Positions 9,990 through 18,214 of a stretch of 64,000 nt of DNA are shown here, in pieces. Below the pieces are notes generated by a model. It made no database searches, was not told the origin of the DNA, and saw only the letters and a list, made by a program, of their open reading frames with translations. The position numbers and the translations under genes were made by a program. This DNA comes from Alteromonas genovensis (GTDB taxonomy: Bacteria > Pseudomonadota > Gammaproteobacteria > Enterobacterales > Alteromonadaceae), in the NCBI RefSeq assembly GCF_010500895.1, contig NZ_JAAAWO010000002.1:372001-436000 (forward strand). Reading direction: 5' to 3'. Position 1 is the stretch's first letter. Each line of letters opens with the position of its first letter.

Positions 9990-11195
9990 ATAGCGGACGA
10001 TGCGTTTTAGCACGCTGGCATACTGCTTAAAAAATCCGCCCGTGTTGTAATGCATACCGTGTTCTTTGAAAATGGCTTGTACCTGTGGTGCCATTTCTTT
10101 GTAGCGGCGTGCAGGAATATCTGGAAACAGATGATGCTCTATCTGAAAGCTCAAGTGACCGGTAAGTACGTGAAATAACTTACCACCTTTTATGTTGGAC
10201 GAACCAAGCCCTTGTCGGTAGTACCATTGCCCTTGGGTTTCATCAACACAGTCTTCAGCACTAAAGGTTTGCACATCCCCCGTGAAATGCCCGCAGAAGA
10301 TGATGGTAGACGTCCATAAATTCCTCAGTAAGTTAGCCACCAAGTTACCGGTGAAAACGTAAAGAAAGAATGGGCCGGCTAGCAAAGGAAATAATACGTA
10401 GTCTTTAACTAATTGACGGGCTCCTTTGCTAAAAAAGCGACGCTTTAACTCAGCATGCGACAATTGATTTTTGCGGTTGTCTTTTTTCTTACCAAAAAAT
10501 ACGCGCTCTGCGGCCATCTCATGATACGACACCCCCCATTGAAACATGACGCTAAGCATTACGTAGGTAATAAACTGCCATAGGTTTTTTACGCGCCAGC
10601 GAAAGTCATTCGACAAACGCAGTAAGCCATAACCAAAGTCTCTGTCTTTGCCAATAATATTGGTATAGGTGTGATGTTCATAATTATGCACACGATTCCA
10701 GCTAGACCCGTCACAGGCAATATCCCACTCATAGGCTTTGGAGTTGATGTGCTTATCGTTCATCCAGTCGTACTGACCGTGCATAACATTGTGACCAATC
10801 TCCATATTATCTAAAATTTTAGCCGTTGCTAAACTCAGCACACCTACTACCCATAACAGAGGTTGTATAAACCCTAACATAAGCAATATTCTGCCGGTCC
10901 ATTCACACGCTCGCTGGGCCAATATTACCCGTCTAATGTAGGCGGCATCTTCACTGCCAATTTTACTTTTTATGTCGGTTTTAACGGCATCAAGCTGAGT
11001 GGCAAGTTTGGAATAGTTAGGTACCTTTGTATTGCTACTTTCTGTGCTAATTGATGCACGCTGTGAAGCCTGTTCGTTAGCATTTTCTCCACTATTTAAA
11101 TGGTTGTTTGAACCTTTGAAAACTTGGCCCTTATTAACGATACTTTTATTAACCGTGCTTGTCTTAACGGTGTCTGTATTAATTGTCGTAATCAT
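9978..11195 (-). CDS. Membrane fatty-acid desaturase (DesA3/DesB-type)
   Basis: The 405-residue di-iron desaturase has the three histidine boxes: HNVMH near 170, HNYEHHT near 205 and QIEHHLFPD near 360, plus hydrophobic stretches between them. Such enzymes insert a cis double bond into saturated acyl chains in the inner membrane, keeping membranes fluid. The start is set by an ATGA overlap with the upstream reductase gene and by GGAG eight bases before the ATG; a longer frame to 11342 only reads through the reductase gene. The first ~85 residues are polar and Thr/Ser/Asn-rich, unlike the family core. Together with the reductase it resembles the DesC-DesB pair of Pseudomonas and DesA3-Rv3230c of mycobacteria. 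Exact regiospecificity is not visible. Confidence 0.88.
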   Translation of the reverse strand: MITTINTDTVKTSTVNKSIVNKGQVFKGSNNHLNSGENANEQASQRASISTESSNTKVPNYSKLATQLDAVKTDIKSKIGSEDAAYIRRVILAQRACEWTGRILLMLGFIQPLLWVVGVLSLATAKILDNMEIGHNVMHGQYDWMNDKHINSKAYEWDIACDGSSWNRVHNYEHHTYTNIIGKDRDFGYGLLRLSNDFRWRVKNLWQFITYVMLSVMFQWGVSYHEMAAERVFFGKKKDNRKNQLSHAELKRRFFSKGARQLVKDYVLFPLLAGPFFLYVFTGNLVANLLRNLWTSTIIFCGHFTGDVQTFSAEDCVDETQGQWYYRQGLGSSNIKGGKLFHVLTGHLSFQIEHHLFPDIPARRYKEMAPQVQAIFKEHGMHYNTGGFFKQYASVLKRIVRYSFP

Positions 11196-12361
11196 GCTTG
11201 AAGCTCCAAATCGGTAACGGCTTGAGATACACAAAGTTGAATTAGCTGCTCGGCGTTGTCTGATAGCGCGCCGGTTCGTGTATCTCGAACCACGCCACGT
11301 TTTTTCACACATTGGCATTGGTGACAAATACCCATGCCGCATCCATAAGTAACAGGTCTTTTAGCTTGCTGAAGTTGTGTTAATAGCGTTTGCTGGTTAT
11401 CTACTAAAAGAGAGCTTCCGTTATGGTTTAAAGAGAAAATGGCTTTCTCAGCACTGGTTTGCGCAGTTGCCACGGGAAATGCTGCAAAATGTTCGCTATC
11501 TAATGACACATCATTAGAAGGGGGAAGGTTCGCATGTGTATTTGCCACTTCATCATAAAGAGACTGCGGACCGCATACCATCCAGTGTGAATCAGTGTGG
11601 TTATCCAAAAGCTGTTCCACCCCGCCATCTTTTTGGCGACACAGTAATTCATAGGTGAAGTACGTATTTAGTCGCTTATGTTCGGCAAGCTCGTCTGTGA
11701 GTAGATGCTCATTCTCTTTAGCAAAATACAGTAAGTGAATAGGCAGACTTTGCAGATTATCGCTACTTGCACTGTTTAAATCTTCTAGCATAGCGATGAA
11801 AGGCGTAATGCCTGAGCCGCCAGCTATCATTACAACGGGTTTGATTTGCTCGGGCATTGCTCCTTTTAAAGAAGTGCTCTCGGGCTTATCTAAACGCGCA
11901 GCGTTTGGCATAACAGCATTTGGTATAATAAAGTGGCCCATGGGCGCAGAAATATTCACTGACACTTTTGATACCGCTTGTGTTGCCGATTTCGATGAAA
12001 GCGCGCTCAAATACGGCGTTAGCACACCGTCTTTCTTAACCCGCATAACTAAGCGAATAGTACCTTCATTTTGTCGGCTTTTTTGGCCGCTGGCGATAGT
12101 AAATACCCGAGTGACTAACTTGCCGTTTACTTCTACGGTAAGCGCAATATGTTGGCCAGCAGTATGTTGGGGCCAGCGCTTTTGCGGCAAGAGAATAAGC
12201 TGAACGCTTGTATCACTTAGCGTAGAAACCGATTTTACACGGGCTTGATAATACCCGTCCCGCCATGATGGATTCACCATTTGAACAACCGTTTCCCAAT
12301 ATCCTGCCCACGTAGCGTGGTGGAAGAAAACGGCTGCGGCCCTATTTATTAATGCTTTCAC
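11192..12361 (-). CDS. Flavodoxin/ferredoxin reductase partner of the desaturase
   Basis: The 389-residue protein combines a ferredoxin-NADP reductase module with a C-terminal plant-type [2Fe-2S] domain. Visible are the FAD-binding RVFTIASG, the nucleotide-binding start VVMIAGGSGITPF, and the cluster cysteines in YGCGMGICHQCQC with the last Cys in IQLCVSQ. It passes electrons from NAD(P)H through FAD and the iron-sulfur cluster to the desaturase downstream. Translation is coupled by the ATGA overlap. The start is GTG; the ribosome site is weak. The operon's upstream region carries two palindromes of FabR/DesT type, suggesting control by an unsaturated-fatty-acid-sensing repressor. Confidence 0.88.
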   Translation of the reverse strand: MKALINRAAAVFFHHATWAGYWETVVQMVNPSWRDGYYQARVKSVSTLSDTSVQLILLPQKRWPQHTAGQHIALTVEVNGKLVTRVFTIASGQKSRQNEGTIRLVMRVKKDGVLTPYLSALSSKSATQAVSKVSVNISAPMGHFIIPNAVMPNAARLDKPESTSLKGAMPEQIKPVVMIAGGSGITPFIAMLEDLNSASSDNLQSLPIHLLYFAKENEHLLTDELAEHKRLNTYFTYELLCRQKDGGVEQLLDNHTDSHWMVCGPQSLYDEVANTHANLPPSNDVSLDSEHFAAFPVATAQTSAEKAIFSLNHNGSSLLVDNQQTLLTQLQQAKRPVTYGCGMGICHQCQCVKKRGVVRDTRTGALSDNAEQLIQLCVSQAVTDLELQA

Positions 12362-12692
12362 TGCGATGTTTACTCTTTTCTCTTGTATTAGCTTTTACAT
12401 TAGCTCTCTGGGAGCCTTCAAAAGTAGGTACGGTTAGCGTTTTTACTATCACCAAACATATGTAAAACCGTTGGCTTACACTTGTACGCTCAGTCAGCGC
12501 ACAAGTGTAAGCTTAAAAAAATAAAAAGCAAGAGGGCGATTATTAAATGTTCAAGCACGACAAACGCAATTAAGACAAAATGGGCTGATAAAATAGGCTG
12601 TCTAAATTGAGTCTTATTTACTGCAGCCTCTATCAAAATTGCTCTAAATTCGGTAGTATCCGCGGTCTTAATTTTTAATTAATAAGCGGACT
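12362..12692. other. Divergent intergenic region between the desaturase operon and prfB
   Basis: This 331-base stretch contains no gene. It holds the twin palindromes listed separately and should contain the leftward promoter of the desaturase operon and the rightward promoter of prfB. No clear -35/-10 pair stood out for either. Confidence 0.5.
12473..12513 (-). promoter_or_regulatory. Two FabR/DesT-like operators upstream of the desaturase operon
   Basis: Site 1 is GGCTTACACTTGTACGCT (about 12473-12490) and site 2 is AGCGCACAAGTGTAAGCT (about 12496-12513). Each is an imperfect palindrome around TACAnnTGTA/CACAnnTGTA, like the FabR/DesT family sites upstream of fabA, fabB and desCB genes. 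The two sites are also inverted copies of each other and can form a long hairpin. They lie 110-150 bases upstream of the reductase start. The match is from memory of the consensus; coordinates may be off by one. Confidence 0.6.
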
Positions 12693-13791
12693 ATGTTTGA
12701 AATTAACCCGGTTACTAATGCGATAAAAGATATCCGCGAGCGCACCGAAGCGCTTAGGGGGTATCTTTGACTTTGATGCGAAGTCAGAGCGTTTAGAAGA
12801 AGTAAGTCGAGAACTTGAAAACCCAGATGTGTGGAATGAACCAGACAGAGCGCAAGCATTGGGGAAAGAAAAGGTAGCCTTAGAGCAAATTGTGGAAACC
12901 ATTCACAATTTAGACCAAGGCACTGAAGATGTTGAAGGTTTGGTTGAACTTGCCGTAGAAGCCGAAGACGAAGAGACATTCGAAGAAGCGCAAAATGAAC
13001 TGAATAGTTTAATTGAGGCGCTAGAGAAACTTGAGTTTCGCCGTATGTTCTCCGGCCCAAACGATGCCAACGATTGCTACATTGATATTCAATCTGGGTC
13101 AGGCGGTACGGAAGCTCAGGATTGGGCGAATATGCTGCTGCGTATGTATCTTCGCTGGGGTGAAGCTCACGGTTTTAAAACAGAACTTATCGAAGTATCA
13201 GACGGTGATGTTGCCGGCATAAAAAGTGCTACATTACGCATTCAAGGTGAGTATGCCTTTGGCTGGCTGCGTACCGAAACAGGTGTTCATCGCCTTGTTC
13301 GAAAGTCGCCATTTGACTCTGGCAATAGAAGACACACCTCGTTTTCTTCGGCGTTTGTATACCCTGAAGTTGACGACGATATTGATATCGATATCAATCC
13401 TTCCGATTTGCGTATTGATACTTACCGAGCCTCAGGTGCCGGTGGACAGCACGTAAACCGAACGGACTCCGCTGTGCGTATTACCCATGAGCCCACCGGA
13501 ATTGTGGTGCAGTGCCAGAACGATCGCTCGCAGCACAAAAACAAAGATCAAGCCATGAAGCAGTTGAAAGCGAAACTCTATGAGTTTGAACTGCAAAAGC
13601 AAAACGTTGAAAAACAAGCGATGGAAGACAGTAAGTCAGATATCGGGTGGGGGAGCCAAATACGGTCTTACGTATTAGACGATTCTCGCATAAAAGATTT
13701 GCGTACTGGCGTTGAAACACGCAACACCCAGGTTGTCCTTGATGGCGATTTGGATAAATTCATTGTAGCTAGCCTGAAGTCTGGGCTGTAG
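12693..13791 (+). CDS. prfB: Peptide chain release factor 2, with programmed +1 frameshift
   Basis: Reading starts at ATG 12693 ([17 protein letters not shown]), meets TGA at 12768-12770 after 25 codons, and continues in the +1 frame from 12769, giving join(12693..12767,12769..13791), 365 residues, the normal length for RF2. The protein recognises UGA and UAA stop codons. The SPF stop-recognition motif is in [10 protein letters not shown] and the catalytic GGQ in [12 protein letters not shown]. It is followed 23 bases later by lysS, the same order as in E. coli. Expression is self-limiting: when RF2 is scarce the ribosome slips at the internal TGA and makes more. Confidence 0.97.
12756..12771 (+). 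promoter_or_regulatory. prfB: prfB programmed frameshift site
   Basis: AGGGGGTATCTTTGAC contains a Shine-Dalgarno-like AGGGGG followed by TAT CTT TGA C, the conserved RF2 slippery site. The peptidyl-tRNA-Leu slips from CTT to TTT and the base at 12768 is skipped. Confidence 0.97.
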
Positions 13792-13814
13792 ACCGAACAA
13801 CGAAGTGAAAGGTT

Positions 13815-15386
13815 ATGACTGACCAACAAACTGACGATAACAAATTGATTGCAGAGCGCCGTGCTAAGTTAAGCGCTATTCGTGAGCAGTGCCGTGCAAA
13901 CGGTTTCCCTAACAGCTTCCGTCGCGAAAATTACGCTGACGAATTACAAGCTAAGTTCGGTGAATTCGATAAAGAAACGCTGCAAGAGCAGGGTAATAAA
14001 GTAAGCATCGCTGGACGTATTATGGCAAAACGCGGTCCATTTATGTTGCTTCAAGACATGACTGGACGTATTCAGGCCTATGCTGACAAAGATACGCAGA
14101 AAGTGCTTAAAGCCAAATACGGTGCGTTAGATATTGGCGATATTATTGGTGTTGCCGGTGATTTGCACAAATCTGGTAAAGGCGACTTATACGTTAACAT
14201 GGTCGAGTACGAGCTGCTGACTAAAGCACTGCGCCCGTTGCCTGAGAAGTTTCATGGCTTAAGCGATCAAGAAACTAAGTATCGTCAGCGCTACGTAGAT
14301 TTGATCACCAGCGAGCAAACCCGTAAAACCTTTATGATCCGCAGCAAAATTGTGAATGGTATTCGCAATTATCTAACTAAGCGCGACTACCTAGAAGTAG
14401 AAACGCCAATGCTGCAGGTTATTCCTGGCGGCGCTACTGCGAAGCCTTTCGTTACACATCATAATGCGTTAGACATTGATATGTATTTGCGTATTGCCCC
14501 CGAGCTTTACTTGAAGCGCTTAGTGGTAGGCGGTTTTGAACGTGTGTTCGAAATTAACCGCAACTTCCGTAACGAAGGCTTATCAACGCGTCACAATCCC
14601 GAGTTTACGATGCTTGAGTTTTATCAAGCTTACGCTGACTACAACGACTTGATGAATCTTACGGAAGATATGCTACGCACTTTGGCGGAAGATATCCTCG
14701 GTACTAGCATTATCACCAATACCACAAAAGACACTGACGGCAATGTAACCAGTGAAGTTCAGTACGACTTTGGTCAGCCTTTTGAGCGTTTAAGCATGGG
14801 TGATGCCATTTTGAAGTATTGGCCAGAGGCCAATGAAGCAGCAATCCGCGACCCAGAAGCGCACCTCGATGCGCTTAAAGCCATGGCAAAGCAGCTTCAT
14901 ATTAAAGAGCCTGAAGTGGATGGCATTTGGGGTGCAGGTAAATACTTGTGTGAAATTTTTGAAGCCACTGCAGAAGAGAAACTAGAACAACCGACGTTTA
15001 TTACGGAATATCCGTGGGAAGTTTCTCCGCTAGCGCGTCGCAACGATAATAACCCGTTTATTACTGACCGCTTTGAGTTTTTCGTTGGTGGTCGTGAATT
15101 GGCCAACGGCTTTAGTGAGCTTAACGACCCAGAAGATCAAGCGGAACGTTTTGCTAAGCAAGTGGTAGAAAAAGACGCCGGCGACGATGAAGCTATGCAT
15201 TTTGATGACGATTACATTCGCGCCCTTGAGTATGGCTTACCGCCTACAGCGGGTGAGGGCATTGGCATCGACAGATTAGCCATGTTGTTTACCGACAGCT
15301 CTACTATTAAAGACGTAATTTTGTTCCCTCACATGAAGCCTCAAGCAGGCAACGACGCTGAGGCAAAAGACTCAAAAGCCGAGTAA
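13815..15386 (+). CDS. lysS: Lysyl-tRNA synthetase, class II
   Basis: The 523-residue enzyme charges tRNA-Lys in the cytoplasm. The N-terminal OB-fold anticodon-binding domain covers about residues 55-150 ([19 protein letters not shown]). The class II core follows, with motif 2 [19 protein letters not shown] near 255 and motif 3 in [11 protein letters not shown] near 490. It is a little longer than the E. coli protein (505), mainly at the ends; the tail is acidic and low in complexity. AAAGG precedes the ATG by five bases. It is presumably cotranscribed with prfB. Confidence 0.97.
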   Translation: MTDQQTDDNKLIAERRAKLSAIREQCRANGFPNSFRRENYADELQAKFGEFDKETLQEQGNKVSIAGRIMAKRGPFMLLQDMTGRIQAYADKDTQKVLKAKYGALDIGDIIGVAGDLHKSGKGDLYVNMVEYELLTKALRPLPEKFHGLSDQETKYRQRYVDLITSEQTRKTFMIRSKIVNGIRNYLTKRDYLEVETPMLQVIPGGATAKPFVTHHNALDIDMYLRIAPELYLKRLVVGGFERVFEINRNFRNEGLSTRHNPEFTMLEFYQAYADYNDLMNLTEDMLRTLAEDILGTSIITNTTKDTDGNVTSEVQYDFGQPFERLSMGDAILKYWPEANEAAIRDPEAHLDALKAMAKQLHIKEPEVDGIWGAGKYLCEIFEATAEEKLEQPTFITEYPWEVSPLARRNDNNPFITDRFEFFVGGRELANGFSELNDPEDQAERFAKQVVEKDAGDDEAMHFDDDYIRALEYGLPPTAGEGIGIDRLAMLFTDSSTIKDVILFPHMKPQAGNDAEAKDSKAE

Positions 15387-15405
15387 AAAAAACGAATAAA
15401 AAAAG

Positions 15406-16518
15406 CTAAACAAGAAGCGCTTTCACGCGCTCTACAAGAAGGGTATTGGTGGGAACGCTAATACCCTTTTTCTTTGCCATAGAAACAATATAGCCATTGA
15501 TCGCGTCTATCTCAGTTTCACGTTTATACTGTACATCTTGATGCATACTGGAAAAATTACTGCCCGTCGCCTTTGCTACCTGAATTACTTTGTCTTTAAC
15601 TTCACTAAGGTCGAAGTGCTCACCGCAAGCTTGAGCTACTGCTACAAATTCTTGGCAAATATCGTGTATTTGTTCGCTGTAGCTTTCATCGCAAATAGCA
15701 ATATTAGGAACATTATTAAGCGCAGTGAGTGGGTTTATGACTGCGTTAACTGCAAGTTTGCTCCAAAGCGCGTGTAAAATGTTGTTTGAGAGTGCCACTG
15801 GCGGCAACGTCTTATTCAGTAATGCATAGGCTCTCACAAGCTGTCTACTTTCACGCTCTGTTTTTGATAGCTTGCCTGTTTTCCCTAAGCTGCCTGTTTC
15901 CAATAGACTGTCTGTTTTCAATAGATGGTCTGTTTTTAATAGACTGTCAGCATTGAATGAGTCGGCTAACGCGCACAAGTTAGGGTGTTTTATACTGCCT
16001 AGCGTAGTACTTCCCAAGCCCGTATACACAAGCTGTTGCTGTGCATCGTCTCTTTGCTTTTTCAACGCACCGTGGCTCGTTGTCGCTAATAACAGTGGAT
16101 AGTCATCACCGAGTAAGGCTCGCGCTATTTCGTGTCCGCCCATGCCATTTTGCAGTAATACAACAACCGGTTTGGCGTGTAAAAACGGTAGCCATTGGCG
16201 AAGAGCCGATTCCAGTTGATACACTTTAAGCGGAAATATTAGCACATGGTCGGCATCAATCTTCGTGGGTGATGCAATAGCGCCTTGTAGGGGAAAAGAA
16301 TGTCCATCAAGCCATGTTGCTTCGTTTGGAATGCTAGATTCGTTTGGAGTGCTAAAAAATGCATCGAGTGTTGGTTTATCACAACGCTTGGTAGCTTCAT
16401 TGTGGTGCAAGGACGAGTAAACCCTAGGGTAGCGAGTATAAGTCACCTGATGCTTTTCAGCGCCCGCTGCCAAAAGACTCCCAATGGCACCACTGCCCAC
16501 AATATGTAAGTGCGTCAT
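15406..16518 (-). CDS. panE: 2-dehydropantoate 2-reductase with an in-frame repeat insertion
   Basis: The 370-residue protein reduces ketopantoate to pantoate with NADPH in the pathway to pantothenate and coenzyme A. The dinucleotide loop HIVGSGAIGS is at residues 5-14; LLQNGMGG and the helix LWSKLAVNAVINPLTAL (catalytic Lys at about 254) are characteristic. The family is normally near 300 residues. The excess is partly explained by residues 191-220, a run of five six-residue repeats (SLLKTD type) in the linker before the C-terminal helical domain. Start ATG 16518 lies one base after the TGA of the upstream pseudouridine synthase gene, so the two are translationally coupled. The longer frame to 16590 only reads through that gene. 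Confidence 0.88.
   Translation of the reverse strand: MTHLHIVGSGAIGSLLAAGAEKHQVTYTRYPRVYSSLHHNEATKRCDKPTLDAFFSTPNESSIPNEATWLDGHSFPLQGAIASPTKIDADHVLIFPLKVYQLESALRQWLPFLHAKPVVVLLQNGMGGHEIARALLGDDYPLLLATTSHGALKKQRDDAQQQLVYTGLGSTTLGSIKHPNLCALADSFNADSLLKTDHLLKTDSLLETGSLGKTGKLSKTERESRQLVRAYALLNKTLPPVALSNNILHALWSKLAVNAVINPLTALNNVPNIAICDESYSEQIHDICQEFVAVAQACGEHFDLSEVKDKVIQVAKATGSNFSSMHQDVQYKRETEIDAINGYIVSMAKKKGISVPTNTLLVERVKALLV
15858..15947 (-). repeat. 18-bp minisatellite, five copies, inside panE
   Basis: Five tandem 18-bp units beginning at 15858, 15876, 15894, 15912 and 15930 read CTGTTTTTGATAGCTTGC, CTGTTTTCCCTAAGCTGC and so on. They encode six-residue repeats in panE, so the frame is kept. 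A decayed sixth unit may follow. Confidence 0.88.
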
Positions 16519-16519
16519 A

Positions 16520-17320
16520 TCAGTTAGGTTGCCTGGCCGCGCTAAGGGAACTGTCATGAGTGTAGCGAGAGGGCAGTGCTGGCCATGCAAAATTATCGGG
16601 GTTTGCGACAGTCAATAGCCACTGCTTAACGGTATCGTCACTAAATTCATTGCCCTCTAATAAAGGCGCGGTAAAGGTCTTTGTTCCGCTTTTCAAAGGC
16701 AATGAAAGCATAAAGGCGTGTAAATACAATCGGTCGGCACTGCTACCGCCGTAGAGTGAATCCCCTAAAATAGGTGCGCCCATGCTTTTTAAAGCAACTC
16801 TAATTTGGTGAGTTTTACCTGAATGGGGCTTTAGTAGAAACCCGCGGATCCCTTGTTTTGCCGACTGGCTAAAGAATTGAGTGACGGCAGGGTTATCAGT
16901 GGTTTTTAACAAAATGTGTTGACCACCTCGTCGGTTTTTCATGTCGCCGATGATTAAGCCCTGCTTTTTCTTCGGCTTTTTATCACTGAGCGCTAAGTAG
17001 TACTTACTTACCTGGCGAGTCTCGAATAACAGACCAATTTCTGCTGCCAAATGCTCATTTTCAGTAAGGCATAAACAGCCAGAAGTGCCGGTGTCTAAGC
17101 GGTGGCATAGAAACAGTTGAGGTACATTTAACTGCCGTTTTAATAACTCGACTATACCCAGTTCCGGTTCAAGCTCTGAACCAAGTTCTGAACCTAGCCC
17201 TGCACTGGGTTGTGCAACATGCTCGCTATGCGTAGGTGACGTAGTATGCATGGCAATGCCAATGGGCTTATTGACAACAATAACCCCGTTGTCACGGTAA
17301 ATAATAGGAATGTGCTGCAC
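16520..17320 (-). CDS. RluA-family pseudouridine synthase (TIGR01621-like)
   Basis: The 266-residue protein has the RluA catalytic motif HRLDTGTSG, whose Asp carries out uridine-to-pseudouridine isomerisation in RNA. Other family features are VVNKPIGIAMHT near the start and KTHQIRVALKSMGAPILGDSLYG. It lacks an N-terminal S4 domain. The KPKKKQGLIIGDM stretch and overall length resemble the TIGR01621 group of marine gammaproteobacteria, whose RNA target I do not know. Residues GSELGSELEPEL come from a 12-bp tandem repeat. It lies between the Hpt gene (9 bases upstream) and panE (1 base downstream), so the three form an operon. Confidence 0.85.
   Translation of the reverse strand: MQHIPIIYRDNGVIVVNKPIGIAMHTTSPTHSEHVAQPSAGLGSELGSELEPELGIVELLKRQLNVPQLFLCHRLDTGTSGCLCLTENEHLAAEIGLLFETRQVSKYYLALSDKKPKKKQGLIIGDMKNRRGGQHILLKTTDNPAVTQFFSQSAKQGIRGFLLKPHSGKTHQIRVALKSMGAPILGDSLYGGSSADRLYLHAFMLSLPLKSGTKTFTAPLLEGNEFSDDTVKQWLLTVANPDNFAWPALPSRYTHDSSLSAARQPN
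17159..17194 (-). repeat. 12-bp tandem repeat, three copies, inside the RluA-family gene
   Basis: On the minus strand the units GGTTCAGAACTT, GGTTCAGAGCTT and the diverged GAACCGGAACTG encode GSEL, GSEL and EPEL. They are in frame with the gene. Confidence 0.75.
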
Positions 17321-17329
17321 TGCCTAGCT

Positions 17330-17908
17330 TCACTTAACGTCTAGGGTTGCTAACGCTTCTTCGTAGTCTAATTCGTCTACCGCCTCAATAATTGCTTCGC
17401 GCTTTTCATCGCTAAGGTTCATCGCATTTAGCCATTCATCGAGAGTAGTTTGTGAAATAAACTCACTGGCTTTTAGCGCTGCCACTAGCTGTTTCTCAGC
17501 GCGTTCTGCAGCTGCGTTATTTGTCACATTATCCGTTGCATTAGTTTGCGCTTCAGATGCCGCGGGCTCAGCAGTCAGGCTGTCTACTTCGGCAACCGTG
17601 TCATTAAGCAATACAACAAACTGAGGGTAATTACCGGGTAGCTGTTGCTCGTTTCTAATTGCACTTTCTATTTGTTTACTGTCATTGTGAAGCGCGAATA
17701 AGCCCAAGTTACCAGTCACGCCCTTTAGTGTATGCATAAGCGAGTAGGCATCGTCATACTGCTCCTTTTCCATAAGCGCTTGCAAGTTTGCATCTAAAAG
17801 ACGATATTCATCTGTAAATTTACCGAGTAGGGTAAATAAGAGTTTTTTGTTCCCGCTTAACTGCGACATCCCAAATTCGAGATCGACTAATGTGGTTGAC
17901 TTGTCCAT
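17330..17908 (-). CDS. Hpt (histidine phosphotransfer) domain protein
   Basis: The 192-residue protein has an Hpt four-helix domain in its first ~110 residues, with the phospho-accepting His59 in SLMHTLKGVTGNLG. Such proteins shuttle phosphoryl groups between hybrid sensor kinases and response regulators. An Ala/Thr/Asn-rich linker (about 118-140) leads to a short acidic C-terminal region that I do not recognise. No kinase or receiver gene is nearby, so the partners are elsewhere. AAGGA lies about eight bases before the ATG. It heads a leftward operon with the pseudouridine synthase and panE, with no obvious functional link. Confidence 0.85.
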   Translation of the reverse strand: MDKSTTLVDLEFGMSQLSGNKKLLFTLLGKFTDEYRLLDANLQALMEKEQYDDAYSLMHTLKGVTGNLGLFALHNDSKQIESAIRNEQQLPGNYPQFVVLLNDTVAEVDSLTAEPAASEAQTNATDNVTNNAAAERAEKQLVAALKASEFISQTTLDEWLNAMNLSDEKREAIIEAVDELDYEEALATLDVK

Positions 17909-18214
17909 GCAAGTATCCTTTTACAACACGTTAAAGCGACGTTGCTCTAACGTCGTTGGTCATTGCTTTACTACCATTGAGCGAAACAATATGGCACTGG
18001 TTTACATTACCAGAGATGATAGAACTCATAATGGTGATAGTGTATTTCAAGATTGCACAAATTAATACAGCCATAGCGTTGGCTGTACAAGTAAAGCATT
18101 AAAAATTCTGTTAATCTTCGATGCAAATGCGACGCCCCCCTCTGTTATAAAATAATAAAAACACCGCTTTAAAAAGCGCGGTTTATAACGTAGTTAGTTA
18201 AAAAAGGAATAAAC
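17909..18214. other. Divergent intergenic region between Hpt and M16 genes
   Basis: In 306 bases I see no supported gene. TACAGCCA / TGGCTGTA (18066-18087) forms an eight-pair hairpin without a T tract, and a second inverted repeat CCGCTTT / AAAGCGCGG lies near 18167-18182, just before the M16 gene. TATAAAATAAT near 18146 could be a -10 region. Confidence 0.4.

Noticed and set aside
17991..18065. A 24-codon frame between Hpt and M16 genes
   Set aside because: No ribosome site and no hydrophobic or other feature to support it.
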